A stretch of 64,000 nucleotides of DNA. Origin: Alloalcanivorax dieselolei B5 (GTDB lineage Bacteria; Pseudomonadota; Gammaproteobacteria; Pseudomonadales; Alcanivoracaceae). Below are positions 25,464-34,026 of this stretch, in pieces (the first letter of the stretch is position 1; every line of letters begins with the position of its first letter). A model generated the notes under the pieces. The model searched no databases. It saw only the letters and a program-made list of their open reading frames with translations, and was not told the DNA's origin. The stretch lies in NCBI RefSeq assembly GCF_000300005.1, contig NC_018691.1, positions 4,793,001 through 4,857,000 on the forward strand, given 5' to 3'. The position numbers and the translations under genes are program-made.

Positions 25464-26774
25464 ATGAAAAGCAGTCTGGCCAAGGAAGTAAACCGCATCA
25501 TTGTTCTTATCGCCCTGTCGCTGGTCGCGGCCCTGGCGGTACAGAACGTCTGGCCTCTGGTGGTGGGTCTGCTCGGTTACATCGTTTGGAGCACCCGCCA
25601 GCTGTTCGCCCTCTACACCTGGCTGATCCGCGAGGAACACACCGAGCCGCCGGACAGTGTGGGGCTGTGGGGCGAGTTCTATACCCGGTTGGAGCACCTG
25701 TTTCAGCAGGAACGACGCGCTCAGGAGAACCTGCAGGGCATCATCCTGCGCGCCCAGCAATCGGTGAATGCGCTGGAAGACGCGGTGGTGCTGATCGACA
25801 GCCACGGCTACCTGGAATACTGGAACCACGCCGCGCACCGGTTGATGGGGCTGAACGAGGAAAAGGATCTCGGCCAGCCGCTCACCAACCTGATCCGCCA
25901 CCCCCGCTTCACCGAATACCTGTCCTGCGGCGATTTTCGTGAACCGCTGGAAATCCCCGGGCCGGTGGACGACAACCGCATCCTGCAATTCCGCATCACC
26001 GAGTTCGGCGTCGGTGACCAGCTGATCCTGGCCCGCGATGTCACCCGGCTGCATCACCTGGAGGAGATGCGCAAGGATTTCGTCGCCAACGTCAGTCATG
26101 AGCTGAAAACGCCACTGACCGTGCTCAAAGGCTATCTGGAGACCCTGCAGGATACCGTGCCGGAGGAGCAGGCCCGGTTACGCCGAGCGCTGTCGCAAAT
26201 GGCCAGCCAGTCCCAACGCATGGAAGCCCTGGTGCATGACTTGCTGCTGCTGTCGCGGCTGGAAAGCACCAACACCGACAATACCCACCAGGCGGTGACC
26301 GTGCATGGCATGCTCAAGCGCATGCGCGAGAGCGCCCTGGCACTGGCGCCGGACAAGCATCACCAGATCGTTCTGGAGGTGCCGGAAACCGCCCGGCTGG
26401 TGGCCGACCCGGCGGAACTGGAAAGCGCCTTCGGCAACCTGATCACCAATGCGGTGAAGTACACGCCGGAAGGCGGCCATATCCTGATCCGCTGGTGGCA
26501 GGACGACAAAGGCGCCCACTTTTCCGTCTCCGACGACGGCACTGGTATCGATCCGAAACATATTCCGCGCCTGACCGAGCGTTTCTACCGGCCCGACACC
26601 AGCCGGGTAACCCAGACCGGGGGTACCGGTTTGGGGCTGGCCATCGTCAAGCACGTGCTGATCCGTCACGGGGCGAGGCTGGAGATTCGCAGCGAACTGG
26701 GCAAGGGCAGCGTCTTTATCTGCCATTTCCCGCGGGAGCGACTGGTGAGCAAACCCACCGCGCTGGCGCAGTAG
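25464..26774 (+). CDS. phoR: Phosphate-sensing histidine kinase PhoR
   Basis: The 436-residue kinase has two hydrophobic segments near the N-terminus (about 10-45), a PAS domain (about 100-200), the HisKA dimer helix with His212 in NVSHELKTPLTVLKGYL, and an ATPase domain with the N-box NAVKYTPEG, DDGTGIDP and GGTGLGLAIVKHV (G boxes). PhoR lacks a large periplasmic sensor and is thought to read phosphate through PhoU and the Pst transporter, both encoded at 33-39 kb. It is co-transcribed with phoB. Confidence 0.97.
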   Translation: MKSSLAKEVNRIIVLIALSLVAALAVQNVWPLVVGLLGYIVWSTRQLFALYTWLIREEHTEPPDSVGLWGEFYTRLEHLFQQERRAQENLQGIILRAQQSVNALEDAVVLIDSHGYLEYWNHAAHRLMGLNEEKDLGQPLTNLIRHPRFTEYLSCGDFREPLEIPGPVDDNRILQFRITEFGVGDQLILARDVTRLHHLEEMRKDFVANVSHELKTPLTVLKGYLETLQDTVPEEQARLRRALSQMASQSQRMEALVHDLLLLSRLESTNTDNTHQAVTVHGMLKRMRESALALAPDKHHQIVLEVPETARLVADPAELESAFGNLITNAVKYTPEGGHILIRWWQDDKGAHFSVSDDGTGIDPKHIPRLTERFYRPDTSRVTQTGGTGLGLAIVKHVLIRHGARLEIRSELGKGSVFICHFPRERLVSKPTALAQ

Positions 26775-26790
26775 CGAATGGCTTCCCGCC

Positions 26791-26997
26791 TCAATAATGC
26801 GGCGGCGGCGCGTCCTGGATGCGCAGCGCGGTGATCTCCTCGTTCAGTTCCACCACCCGCTCCACCAGACGCTGGCACACCTTTTCCAGCTCATCCAGGG
26901 AACGTTGCTGAACGCTGACGATGCGGTTCAGCTCATTCACCAGATCTTCCTGGTAGGCCAGCTTGGTTTCGATATCGAGAAAACGATCGTCGCTCAT
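26791..26997 (-). CDS. slyX: SlyX family coiled-coil protein
   Basis: The 68-residue protein from MSDDRFLDIETKLAYQEDLVNELN to a Pro-rich PPPHY tail is a typical SlyX: one long amphipathic helix able to form a coiled coil (QRSLDELEKVCQRLVERVVELNEEI). Its function is unknown. The ATG at 26997 has a GGAG site; a start at 27009 would add four residues. It is convergent with phoR. Confidence 0.92.
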   Translation of the reverse strand: MSDDRFLDIETKLAYQEDLVNELNRIVSVQQRSLDELEKVCQRLVERVVELNEEITALRIQDAPPPHY

Positions 26998-27022
26998 GGG
27001 GTTCTCCAATTATAACGGAGCA

Positions 27023-27601
27023 TTATAGCCGGCCTTCCACCGTTTCCATCAGCGCTTGTTCCGCCGCGTCCAGAGGCGACGCCGATATCGCGCTCAACTG
27101 GCCATCCAGCATCAAATGGCTTAGACCATGCACCAGGCCCCAGGCGCGCAATGTGGCTGTCTCCACACCCGGCGCCTGCTCCTCCACACCCTTGGCGGTG
27201 GCCACGGCCAATCGCAAGCTCCGGAAGGAAACGCGGGCCACTTCGGCCAGTTCCGGGTCGTCCCGGTTCGCCAGGGTGGAGCCAAACATCAACCGAAACA
27301 GGGCCGGGTTATGCCAGGCGAAGCGCAAGTAAGCCCGGCCCGCCCGCAGCAGGGCCGGACCAGGACCAGAGGTGCCAGCCGCCTCACTTTGGCCTTTTCC
27401 CAGGCGCCGGAAGCCTTCGGCGGCCAAGGCCGCCAGCAGGGCCTCCTTGTTGGCGAAATGACGATAGGTAGCGTTGGCCGTGACACCAACCCGCCGGGCC
27501 AGCTCGCGCAGACTGATCTGTGCATCCTGGTTTTCAGATAGCAGCGTTATGCCTTCCTGGATCAATGATTCACGCAAGTTTCCGTGATGGTAAGTATTCA
27601 C
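27023..27601 (-). CDS. TetR/AcrR family regulator
   Basis: The 192-residue protein has a TetR DNA-binding domain (LRESLIQEGITLLSENQDAQISLRELARRVGVTANATYRHFANKEALLAALA, about 9-60) and a C-terminal helical ligand domain of the TetR_C_13 kind (ALLRAGRAYLRFAWHNPALFRLMFG). It is divergent from the DUF2306 membrane gene across 92 bases, and is likely to control it and itself. The ligand is not known. ATGTTGACA and ATGTTCACA, 34 bases apart in the gap (about 27622 and 27656), may be part of its site. Confidence 0.92.
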   Translation of the reverse strand: MNTYHHGNLRESLIQEGITLLSENQDAQISLRELARRVGVTANATYRHFANKEALLAALAAEGFRRLGKGQSEAAGTSGPGPALLRAGRAYLRFAWHNPALFRLMFGSTLANRDDPELAEVARVSFRSLRLAVATAKGVEEQAPGVETATLRAWGLVHGLSHLMLDGQLSAISASPLDAAEQALMETVEGRL

Positions 27602-27693
27602 TTCTACTATTTTTCCCTCTCAATGTTGACACTGTGCACTTTACCTTTGAAACTCATGTTCACAGCATATACTTTTCTCCTGGAGACCACATC

Positions 27694-28053
27694 ATGATCA
27701 CTCTGCATTGGCTGGCGGCGGTTCTGGCTCTAATACTTGGCGCCGTGCAGTTACTGACCCCCAAGGGTGACCGCCGTCATCGCAAGGTTGGCTGGGCCTG
27801 GGTCCTGGCCATGGCCACCACCGCCGTATCCTCGTTCTGGATCCATGGCTTCCTACCGATTGTCGGCCCTTTCAGCCCCATCCACTTGCTGTCGGTCTGG
27901 GTCCTGTTCTGTCTGATAATGGCGGTGGTGGCCGCGCGCCGCCGACGGCTGCGCATGCACCGCGGCTTCACCATCGGCGCCTACCTGGGCCTGGTGGGCG
28001 CCGGTCTCGGCGCCCTGGCCCCCGGCCGCCTGATCAGCGGCTGGTTGTTCTGA
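27694..28053 (+). CDS. DUF2306 family membrane protein
   Basis: The 119-residue protein has four hydrophobic segments and fits the DUF2306 pattern: LHWLAAVLALILGAVQLLTPKGDRRHRKVGWAWVLAM (about 4-40) and MHRGFTIGAYLGLVGAGLGALAPGRLI at the end. HRKVGW and the His-rich turn near MHRGF are conserved. The role is unknown. It is divergent from a TetR gene that probably controls it. A GGAG site precedes the ATG at 27694. Confidence 0.85.
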   Translation: MITLHWLAAVLALILGAVQLLTPKGDRRHRKVGWAWVLAMATTAVSSFWIHGFLPIVGPFSPIHLLSVWVLFCLIMAVVAARRRRLRMHRGFTIGAYLGLVGAGLGALAPGRLISGWLF

Positions 28054-28100
28054 CCCATCGGGATATTGCCAGCTTCCCCCAAGACAGCTATGGTTAGCGC

Positions 28101-28260
28101 CGTCTTGGGGGAGTAGTCGCTTGGGCGCCCCGCCCTTGACGGTCATCAACACAGTTGCGCCTCAATGCGCATGGTGGCCGTGTCCTCGGATTGACGAGAC
28201 CTGAGACATTGTCTGCAGACAGACCGCGGGGGCGGGATGAGCGGACAGTGTCTCTCGTGT
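28101..28260 (+). ncRNA. yybP-ykoY manganese riboswitch
   Basis: The leader contains the family signature blocks in order: CTTGGGGGAGTAG (28104-28116), GGTCATCAACA near 28141, and TTGACGAGACCTGAGACA (28191-28208), which close the two-helix fold that binds Mn2+. Downstream, a G/C-rich stretch gives the expression platform. The riboswitch family senses manganese and turns on exporters; the gene behind it is a UPF0016 exporter, which fits. The exact 3' boundary is not certain. Confidence 0.9.
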
Positions 28261-28289
28261 TTGTCGTCCCGCCCCCCGGAGCCCTACCC

Positions 28290-28382
28290 ATGGCCCACCC
28301 AGTTTCCCGAGGCCGTCCGCGCCTTGAGAACAGGCAGGTCCACACCGTCCGCCTTGCCCTGCCCACCGGGGAGGCGCGCTGA
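28290..28382 (+). CDS. Short leader ORF coupled to the manganese exporter
   Basis: A 30-codon frame (MAHPVSRGRPRLENRQVH...) starts at the ATG at 28290 with GGAG nine bases before it, and its TGA overlaps the exporter ATG by one base (TGATG). The exporter's own GGGGAGG site lies inside the frame. The frame is basic (six or more Arg) and has no homologue known to me. The layout suggests a regulatory leader peptide that is translated first and brings ribosomes to the exporter. It could also be chance; conservation would decide. Confidence 0.5.
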   Translation: MAHPVSRGRPRLENRQVHTVRLALPTGEAR

Positions 28383-28930
28383 TGGAAGCCTTTCTGTCCT
28401 CCACCCTGCTGGTTACCCTGGGGGAAATCGGCGACAAGACGCAGTTGCTGTCCCTGGCGCTGGTCTGCCGCTTTCGCAGACCCTGGCCCATTCTCGCCGG
28501 CGTCATCATCGCCACACTGATCAATCATGGCCTGTCGGTCTGGTTCGGCGACTGGCTCAGCGCGCAAATACCGGGGCAGTGGCTGCGCTGGATCCTTGGT
28601 CTGAGCTTCATTGGCCTGGGCCTGTGGATGCTGATTCCGGACAGGGACGAGGAGGTCAAGACGGATCCCCGTTTCGGTCCCTTCCTCACCGCTCTGGTGC
28701 TGTTCTTCATCGCCGAGATCGGCGACAAGACACAACTGGCCACGGTGGCCCTGGCGGTGCGTTTTCAGGAATTCTGGCCCGTGCTGTTGGGCAGCACTGC
28801 CGGTATGATCGCCGCCAACCTGCCGGTGATCTGGGTCGCCCACCGCCTTGCCGGCGAACGATTGGAACGCTGGGCCCACCGCATCAGCGCGGCGCTGTTC
28901 ATCGTTTTCGGAATCTGGGCGCTGGTGTAA
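28382..28930 (+). CDS. UPF0016/GDT1-type manganese exporter
   Basis: The 182-residue protein has the two repeated E-x-G-D-K-T motifs of the family: LVTLGEIGDKTQLLSLALV (about 9-27) and FFIAEIGDKTQLATVALAV (about 102-120), each in a hydrophobic half, which form the ion path. Bacterial members (MneA) export Mn2+, and eukaryotic TMEM165/Gdt1 are related. It follows the manganese riboswitch and a short overlapping leader frame, so translation should be tied to manganese level. Neighbour yaeQ is 19 bases downstream. Confidence 0.93.
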   Translation: MEAFLSSTLLVTLGEIGDKTQLLSLALVCRFRRPWPILAGVIIATLINHGLSVWFGDWLSAQIPGQWLRWILGLSFIGLGLWMLIPDRDEEVKTDPRFGPFLTALVLFFIAEIGDKTQLATVALAVRFQEFWPVLLGSTAGMIAANLPVIWVAHRLAGERLERWAHRISAALFIVFGIWALV

Positions 28931-28949
28931 ACCCTTTGCTGGAGTCGTC

Positions 28950-29489
28950 ATGGCACTGAAAGCCACCATCTACAAAGCCGAACTCACCGTCTCCGACATG
29001 GATCGCGACTATTACGCCACCCATGACCTGACGCTGGCGCTGCACCCTTCGGAAACCGAGTCGCGCATGATGCTGCGGCTGATGGCGTTCTCCCTGCACG
29101 CCCACGAGGATCTGGCCTTCACCCGTGGCATCTCCAGCACCGAGGAGCCGGATCTGTGGCGGCACAATCCGGACGGCACCCTGGCGTTGTGGATCGAATT
29201 GGGCATGCCGGACGAGAAACGGCTGCGCAAGGCCTGCGGCCTGGCGGAGCAGGTGCTGGTCTATTGCTATGGTCCGCGCGCGCCGCAGGTGTGGTGGGAG
29301 AGCATGGCCAACAAAGTGCGCCGCTTCGACAACCTCATCGTTCGTCACGTCGCCGCCGACAGCGAAACCGCCCTGGCCGCGCTGGCGCAACGGAGCATGC
29401 GCCTGCAGGCCATGATCCAGGACGGGCAGTTGTGGATCGGCGATGACAGCCGCAACGTGGAGGTCGACCGGCCGCAATGGTATCCCTAG
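28950..29489 (+). CDS. yaeQ: YaeQ family protein
   Basis: The 179-residue protein matches YaeQ: MALKATIYKAELTVSDMDRDYYATHDLTLALHPSETESRMMLRLMAFSLHA at the start, EEPDLWRHNPDGTLALWIELGMPDEKRLRKACG (about 66-98) and VLVYCYGPRAPQVWW. The fold is related to PD-(D/E)XK nucleases, but a nuclease role has not been established, and E. coli YaeQ is known for suppressing loss of RfaH. GGAG precedes the ATG. It is probably transcribed with the exporter. Confidence 0.94.
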   Translation: MALKATIYKAELTVSDMDRDYYATHDLTLALHPSETESRMMLRLMAFSLHAHEDLAFTRGISSTEEPDLWRHNPDGTLALWIELGMPDEKRLRKACGLAEQVLVYCYGPRAPQVWWESMANKVRRFDNLIVRHVAADSETALAALAQRSMRLQAMIQDGQLWIGDDSRNVEVDRPQWYP

Positions 29490-29520
29490 GCGCCATGCCG
29501 AAGAGCGGCTACCATCGATG

Positions 29521-29545
29521 ACAGGCCCGCACGGAGCGGGCCTGT
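29521..29545. terminator. Strong hairpin after yaeQ
   Basis: ACAGGCCCGC, a five-base loop, and GCGGGCCTGT make a perfect ten-base stem about 30 bases after the yaeQ stop. Only a short TTT follows several bases later, so it is a terminator-like hairpin with a poor U-tract. Confidence 0.55.
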
Positions 29546-29588
29546 CGGATTTGCCATCCAACGCTGGTCAAGCAAGGAGACGCGCCTC

Positions 29589-30149
29589 ATGACATCCGAT
29601 CCCGCATCCGTATTGCTCTCGCAACTGGCCCGTCACTGGAAGGGGCTGCTGATCCTCGGCATTGTTTTCGTGGTCCTGGGCACTCTCGGCCTGGGCGCCG
29701 TCGGGTTGTTCACGCTGGTCGGCGTGCTGTGGTTCGGGGCCATTCTGATTTTCGGTGGCGTGTTGCAGATCGTGCAGGCGTTCCGCGCTTCCGGCCTGCC
29801 ACGCAGCTTGTTGTTTCTGGCCATCGGCCTGCTCTATACCCTGCTGGGCCTGTATGTGGTGTCGCAGCCGCAAGCGGCCGCCAGCGCCCTGACCTTGCTG
29901 ATCGCTCTCGCCCTGATGCTGACCGGCCTGCTGCGTCTGCTGCTGGCCTGGCAGATGAGTCCGGTGGTCTCACCCTGGCTGCCGGCTCTGACCGGTGTTC
30001 TGGGCCTGGTGCTGGCCGCGATGATCTTCTCCGAATGGCCGGAATCCAGTGCCTGGGTGATCGGACTGTTCATCGCCATCGAATTGCTGCTGAACGGTTG
30101 GATGCTGATCATGGTGGCGCTGACGGTTCGGCGGCGCGCCAGCTCCTGA
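29589..30149 (+). CDS. HdeD family acid-resistance-type membrane protein
   Basis: The 186-residue protein has six hydrophobic segments arranged as in HdeD: LLILGIVFVVLGTLGLGAVGLFTLVGVLWFGAILIFGGVLQIVQAFRA (about 20-67), then repeated Leu-rich pairs. HdeD family proteins (DUF308) are inner-membrane proteins linked in E. coli to acid resistance at high cell density; the role here is unknown. The gene is convergent with arsH and preceded by a hairpin at 29521. Confidence 0.9.
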   Translation: MTSDPASVLLSQLARHWKGLLILGIVFVVLGTLGLGAVGLFTLVGVLWFGAILIFGGVLQIVQAFRASGLPRSLLFLAIGLLYTLLGLYVVSQPQAAASALTLLIALALMLTGLLRLLLAWQMSPVVSPWLPALTGVLGLVLAAMIFSEWPESSAWVIGLFIAIELLLNGWMLIMVALTVRRRASS

Positions 30150-30191
30150 CCCCTTGGCCGCGGGTGGGAAGCTGCCCGGGCGGCGTCGGCG

Positions 30192-30896
30192 CTACATGGC
30201 CCTCTGGTTCACTCGCGCCGACACCTCGGCGGCGCTTTCCTTGCGCTCGGAATAGCGGTCGGTGAGGTAGTCGCTGCGATCACGCACCAGCAGGGTGAAT
30301 TTCATCAGTTCTTCCATCACATCGACAATGCGGTCATAGAACGGTGACGGCTTCATGCGGTCATTGTCGTCGAACTCCAGGAACGCCTTCGGCACCGAGG
30401 ATTGATTCGGGATCGTCACCATGCGCATCCAGCGGCCCAGCACCCGCAACTGGTTCACCGCATTGAAGGACTGGGAACCGCCGCAGACCTGCATCACCGC
30501 CAGAGTTTTTCCCTGAGTCGGGCGCACACCGCCCAGGGCCAGCGGAATCCAGTCGATCTGCGCCTTCATGATGCCGGTCATGGCGCCGTGGCGCTCCGGC
30601 GAGCACCACACCATGCCTTCGGACCACAGGGCCAGATCCCGCAGCTGCGCCACCTTGGGGTGATCCGCCGGTTCCGCATCCGGTAACGGTAAGTCACGGG
30701 GGTCGAAAATACGGGTTTCCGCTCCCATGGATTCGAGCAGACGCGCGGCTTCTTCTACCGCCAGACGACTGAAGGAACGTTCCCGCAAGGAGCCGTACAG
30801 CAGCAAAATCCGCGGCGGATGAGAATCGGCGGCGCCCAGTTTTTCCCGATCCGGCAGGTGGAACAGATCCGCTTGTACATTGGGCAAATCATTCAT
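30192..30896 (-). CDS. arsH: ArsH NADPH-dependent FMN reductase
   Basis: The 234-residue flavodoxin-like protein has the FMN-loop [20 protein letters not shown] (about 33-52), [50 protein letters not shown] and [21 protein letters not shown], all typical of ArsH, which oxidises trivalent organoarsenicals. It is the last gene of arsR-arsC-arsB-arsH. The ATG at 30896 has GAGGAAAG close upstream; 30911 is an alternative. Confidence 0.94.
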   Translation of the reverse strand: MNDLPNVQADLFHLPDREKLGAADSHPPRILLLYGSLRERSFSRLAVEEAARLLESMGAETRIFDPRDLPLPDAEPADHPKVAQLRDLALWSEGMVWCSPERHGAMTGIMKAQIDWIPLALGGVRPTQGKTLAVMQVCGGSQSFNAVNQLRVLGRWMRMVTIPNQSSVPKAFLEFDDNDRMKPSPFYDRIVDVMEELMKFTLLVRDRSDYLTDRYSERKESAAEVSARVNQRAM

Positions 30897-30930
30897 CGTT
30901 ACTTTCCTCATGCCTTATGACAGCGCCCTC

Positions 30931-32220
30931 TTATGACAGCACCGTCAACCAGCCGGCCAGGGCCAGCAGAGTGACGGTCAACACCGGCAGGGTCAGGACA
31001 ATGCCCACGCGGCAGTAGTAACCCCAACCGATCTTCATGCCCTTGCGGGCCAGAACGTGTAGCCACAGCAACGTTGCCAGGCTGCCGATGGGGGTTATTT
31101 TCGGCCCCAGATCGCTGCCGATAACGTTGGCGTAAATCATCGCTTCGCGCACCAGGCCACCGGCCTGGCTGTCATCGATGGACAGCGCCACCACCAGCAC
31201 CGTGGGCATGTTATTCATGATCGAGGACAGTCCGGCGGCGATATAGCCGGTGCCCAAGGTGGCGACCCACAACTCCTGCCGTGCCAGCTGGTTCAACACA
31301 CCGGCGACGGCATCGGTAAGGCCCGCGTTGCGTAAACCGTAGACCACCAGATACATACCCAGGGAGAACACCACGATATTCCAGGGCGCGCCACGCAATA
31401 CTTTCATGGTGGAAATGTGATGGCCGTGACGGGCGATCAGGAACAGCACCAGGGCGCCGATACCGGCGATCAGGCTCACCGGAACCCCCATGGGTTCGGC
31501 GACGAAGAAGCCGGCAAGCAATAGCGCCAGCACCCACCAGCCGGCCCGGAAGGTTCCGGGATCCTTGATCGCTTCGCGGGGCTGGCGCAGCCTGGCGATC
31601 TCATACCCCTTGGGGACGTCGCGGCGGAAGAACAACCACAGCACCAACAGGGACGCGGAGACCGACACCAGATTCACCACCGCCATCACCGTGGCGTATT
31701 CGCCGAAGCCGATATCGAAGAAGTCCACGGAAACGATGTTGACCAGATTTGAGACCACCAGAGGCAGGCTGGCGGTGTCGGCGATGAAACCCGCCGCCAT
31801 GATGAACGCCAGGGTGGCGGCGGGCCCGAACCCCAGCGCCAGCAGCATTTCAAAAACAATGGGAGTCAGGATCAGCGCCGCCCCGTCGTTGGCGAACACC
31901 GCCGCCACCAGGGCACCGAGCAACACCACCGCCGCCAGCAGCCGTCCACCATGGCCACCGCCCCAACGGGCCACATGCAGCGCCGCCCATTCAAAGAACC
32001 CGGCTTCGTCCAGGATCAGACTGATGATGATGATGGCGATGAACGCGAAGGTGGCATTCCAGACGATGTCCCAGACCACGGGAATGTCATCGAGATGAAT
32101 GACACCGGTGAGCAGGGCCACCAGGGCGCCCGCGCCGGCGCTCCAGCCGATACCCAGCCCCCGGGGTTGCCAGATCACCAGCGTCAGGGTGGCGATGAAG
32201 ATCAGTACCGCCAACAGCAT
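30931..32220 (-). CDS. arsB: Arsenite efflux permease ArsB
   Basis: The 429-residue permease has about twelve hydrophobic segments and ArsB hallmarks: [36 protein letters not shown] (about 50-85), [18 protein letters not shown] (about 109), [16 protein letters not shown] and [17 protein letters not shown] (about 322). It pumps As(III) or Sb(III) out, probably with H+ exchange alone since no arsA is present. It lies two bases after arsC and 34 before arsH on the same strand. Confidence 0.95.
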   Translation of the reverse strand: MLLAVLIFIATLTLVIWQPRGLGIGWSAGAGALVALLTGVIHLDDIPVVWDIVWNATFAFIAIIIISLILDEAGFFEWAALHVARWGGGHGGRLLAAVVLLGALVAAVFANDGAALILTPIVFEMLLALGFGPAATLAFIMAAGFIADTASLPLVVSNLVNIVSVDFFDIGFGEYATVMAVVNLVSVSASLLVLWLFFRRDVPKGYEIARLRQPREAIKDPGTFRAGWWVLALLLAGFFVAEPMGVPVSLIAGIGALVLFLIARHGHHISTMKVLRGAPWNIVVFSLGMYLVVYGLRNAGLTDAVAGVLNQLARQELWVATLGTGYIAAGLSSIMNNMPTVLVVALSIDDSQAGGLVREAMIYANVIGSDLGPKITPIGSLATLLWLHVLARKGMKIGWGYYCRVGIVLTLPVLTVTLLALAGWLTVLS

Positions 32221-32222
32221 GA

Positions 32223-32717
32223 TCAGTGTTCACCGCGGGAGCGATGAATCTTCTGCAGTGACGCGGTCAGGCCGAGGGCGTTCAGGTCGTCAAGATCCAA
32301 TGCCACCAGATCTTCGATACGGCCGCGCAGGCGTTCATAGGTGGCCTCGAAAACGGCGTCGATGGCGGCGTCATCACCTTCCGCCGTGGCCGGATCGGGA
32401 ATCCCCCAGTGGGATTTGGCGGTATCCGCCAGCCAGACCGGGCACGACTCGCCGGCGGCGGCATCGCAGACGGTCACGATGGCGTCGAAATATTGGCCTT
32501 CCAGGTCGTCCATGGATTTGGAGGTGGGCCCACCCACGGGAATGCCGTGACGTTCCAGCACCGCCAAGGCACGGGGGTGCACCTGACCGCTGGGCCGGCT
32601 GCCGGCACTGGCGGCACGAATCCGGCCCCCGCCGAGATGGTTGGCGAGGGCTTCGGCGATGATCGAGCGGCAGGAATTGCCGGTGCACAGGAACAGTAAT
32701 TTGAGAGGGGTGGCCAT
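32223..32717 (-). CDS. arsC: Arsenate reductase ArsC (LMW phosphatase fold)
   Basis: The 164-residue protein has the phosphatase P-loop [16 protein letters not shown] with nucleophile Cys11 (CX5R) and the later Asp in GIPDPA. This places it in the thioredoxin-coupled ArsC class rather than the glutaredoxin-linked class. Cys88 region ([15 protein letters not shown], about 84-98) holds the second and third redox Cys residues. It reduces arsenate to arsenite for export by ArsB. The ATG at 32717 has GGAG upstream. Confidence 0.94.
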   Translation of the reverse strand: MATPLKLLFLCTGNSCRSIIAEALANHLGGGRIRAASAGSRPSGQVHPRALAVLERHGIPVGGPTSKSMDDLEGQYFDAIVTVCDAAAGESCPVWLADTAKSHWGIPDPATAEGDDAAIDAVFEATYERLRGRIEDLVALDLDDLNALGLTASLQKIHRSRGEH

Positions 32718-32739
32718 GATAGCGCTCCAGAATTGAGGG

Positions 32740-33057
32740 TTAGCAGCACGCCGTGTCGATGGGCGTAATCCCCAGTTGCTCGCGGGCGGGCGGCAACAGG
32801 GTATCGATGGTGGCGATCGCCCATTCCGGCAACGCCGGATTGAGCCGGTAGTGCATCCAGGTGCCCTCGCGACGGGCCACCACCAGTTCGCACTGGCGCA
32901 ACTGCGCCAGATGACGGGACACCGTGGACTGCGGGGCGTCCATGGCCTCCACCAGATCACAGACGCAGATCTCCCGTTCCTTTTCCATCAGGCCCATGAG
33001 CCGGAGACGGCTTTCATCGGCAAGGCACTTACACAGTTGCGTGACGGTCAGATTCAT
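32740..33057 (-). CDS. arsR: ArsR family metalloregulator
   Basis: The 105-residue winged-helix repressor has the As(III)-binding ICVCDLVEAM motif (Cys31 and Cys33) of the E. coli ArsR type and a helix-turn-helix PQSTVSRHLAQLRQCELV. The C-terminus ends TACC, adding two more Cys. It represses arsRCBH until As(III) binds. A candidate operator lies just upstream at 33062-33095. It is the first gene of the ars operon. Confidence 0.95.
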   Translation of the reverse strand: MNLTVTQLCKCLADESRLRLMGLMEKEREICVCDLVEAMDAPQSTVSRHLAQLRQCELVVARREGTWMHYRLNPALPEWAIATIDTLLPPAREQLGITPIDTACC

Positions 33058-33061
33058 AGCT

Positions 33062-33095
33062 TAATCCGTATATCCGGAATAACAGATATAATAAT
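33062..33095 (-). promoter_or_regulatory. ars operon operator candidate
   Basis: Right before arsR there is an AT-rich sequence with TCCGTATATCCGGA and AACAGATATAATAATC, holding ATAT steps typical of ArsR-type sites and a possible -10 (TATATC on the minus strand). The symmetry is imperfect, so this is a candidate based on position and composition. Confidence 0.45.
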
Positions 33096-33148
33096 CACAA
33101 GCCGATCCACGCGCAACTCTTCCGTCGTCCTCCAGAGATGGTTACAAG

Positions 33149-33227
33149 GCCGCTGTAGGAGCTTGCCCTGCAAGCGAATTGGGCCTCGTTTCAGGAATTC
33201 GCTTGCAGGGCAAGCTCCTACAGCGGC
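33149..33227. repeat. REP-type inverted repeat, copy 2 (most perfect)
   Basis: Two perfect 32-base arms (33149-33180 and 33196-33227) enclose a 15-base spacer. The left arm opens GCCGCTGTAGGAGCTTGCCC and the right ends CTCCTACAGCGGC. The flanks GTTACAAG and TTCGTAGC also resemble each other. It lies between arsR and phoU, both of which read on the minus strand. Confidence 0.9.
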
Positions 33228-33287
33228 TTCGTAGCATTGTCCGAGAGAGCGGCCCTTCCCATACATGGAAGGACCGCGACCCGTTTC

Positions 33288-34001
33288 TCAGCCTTTGACC
33301 TTCTCTTCCATCTCGTCCATGGAGATATGGCGGACATCCTTGCCCTTCACCAGGAAGATCACCTGCTCGGCGATATTGCGGGAATGATCACCGATGCGCT
33401 CCAGCGCCCGCAGGGACCAGATGATGTTCAGTACCCGGGAAATGGCGCGCGGATCTTCCATCATGAAGGTCACCAGGGAACGCATGGCCGAGCGGTACTC
33501 CAGATCCACTTCGTTGTCCTCGGCGGCCACGTCCAGGGCCTTGTCGGCGTCGAAGCGGGCGAAGGCATCCAGGGTATCGCGCAGCATGTTGCGTACGTGG
33601 TTGCCGATATGACGCACTTCCACGTAACCGCGCGGCGATTCGCCTTCCTCGGACAATTGCAGCGCCATGGCGGCGATCTTGGCGGACTCGTCACCGATCC
33701 GTTCCAGATCGGACACCGCCTTGGTCACCGCGATGATCAGCCGCAAGTCGGACGCGGCGGGCTGGCGCAGGGCGAGCACCCGGGCGCATTCCTCGTCGAT
33801 CTGGATTTCCAGTTTGTCGACCTTGTCCTCCGCCTGCATGACTTTTTCCGCCAGGTCGGAGTCGGCGCGCAGCAGCGCGTCCAGCGCGTCCACGACCTGC
33901 TTCTCCACCAGACCACCCATCTCCATCAGATGGTTACGGATGGATTCCAACGCCTCGTTGAACTGCGATGAGCTGTGTTGACCAAAATAGGTGCGATCCA
34001 T
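33288..34001 (-). CDS. phoU: Phosphate-signalling complex protein PhoU
   Basis: The 237-residue helical protein has two PhoU domains, each with a conserved E-x-x-x-D metal motif: ADKVDKLEIQIDEECARVLALRQPAASDLRLII (first, about 60-92) and AEDNEVDLEYRSAMRSLVTFMMEDPRAISRVLNIIW (second). It signals phosphate sufficiency from the Pst transporter to PhoR. It is the last gene of pstSCAB-phoU, 25 bases after pstB. The ATG at 34001 has GAGGAGA upstream. Confidence 0.96.
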   Translation of the reverse strand: MDRTYFGQHSSSQFNEALESIRNHLMEMGGLVEKQVVDALDALLRADSDLAEKVMQAEDKVDKLEIQIDEECARVLALRQPAASDLRLIIAVTKAVSDLERIGDESAKIAAMALQLSEEGESPRGYVEVRHIGNHVRNMLRDTLDAFARFDADKALDVAAEDNEVDLEYRSAMRSLVTFMMEDPRAISRVLNIIWSLRALERIGDHSRNIAEQVIFLVKGKDVRHISMDEMEEKVKG

Positions 34002-34026
34002 GGGCACTCTCCTCAACGTCCGGGCG

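Noticed and set aside
28094-28969. A 291-codon minus-strand frame over the riboswitch and exporter
   Set aside because: It is antisense to a structured riboswitch and a motif-complete exporter gene.
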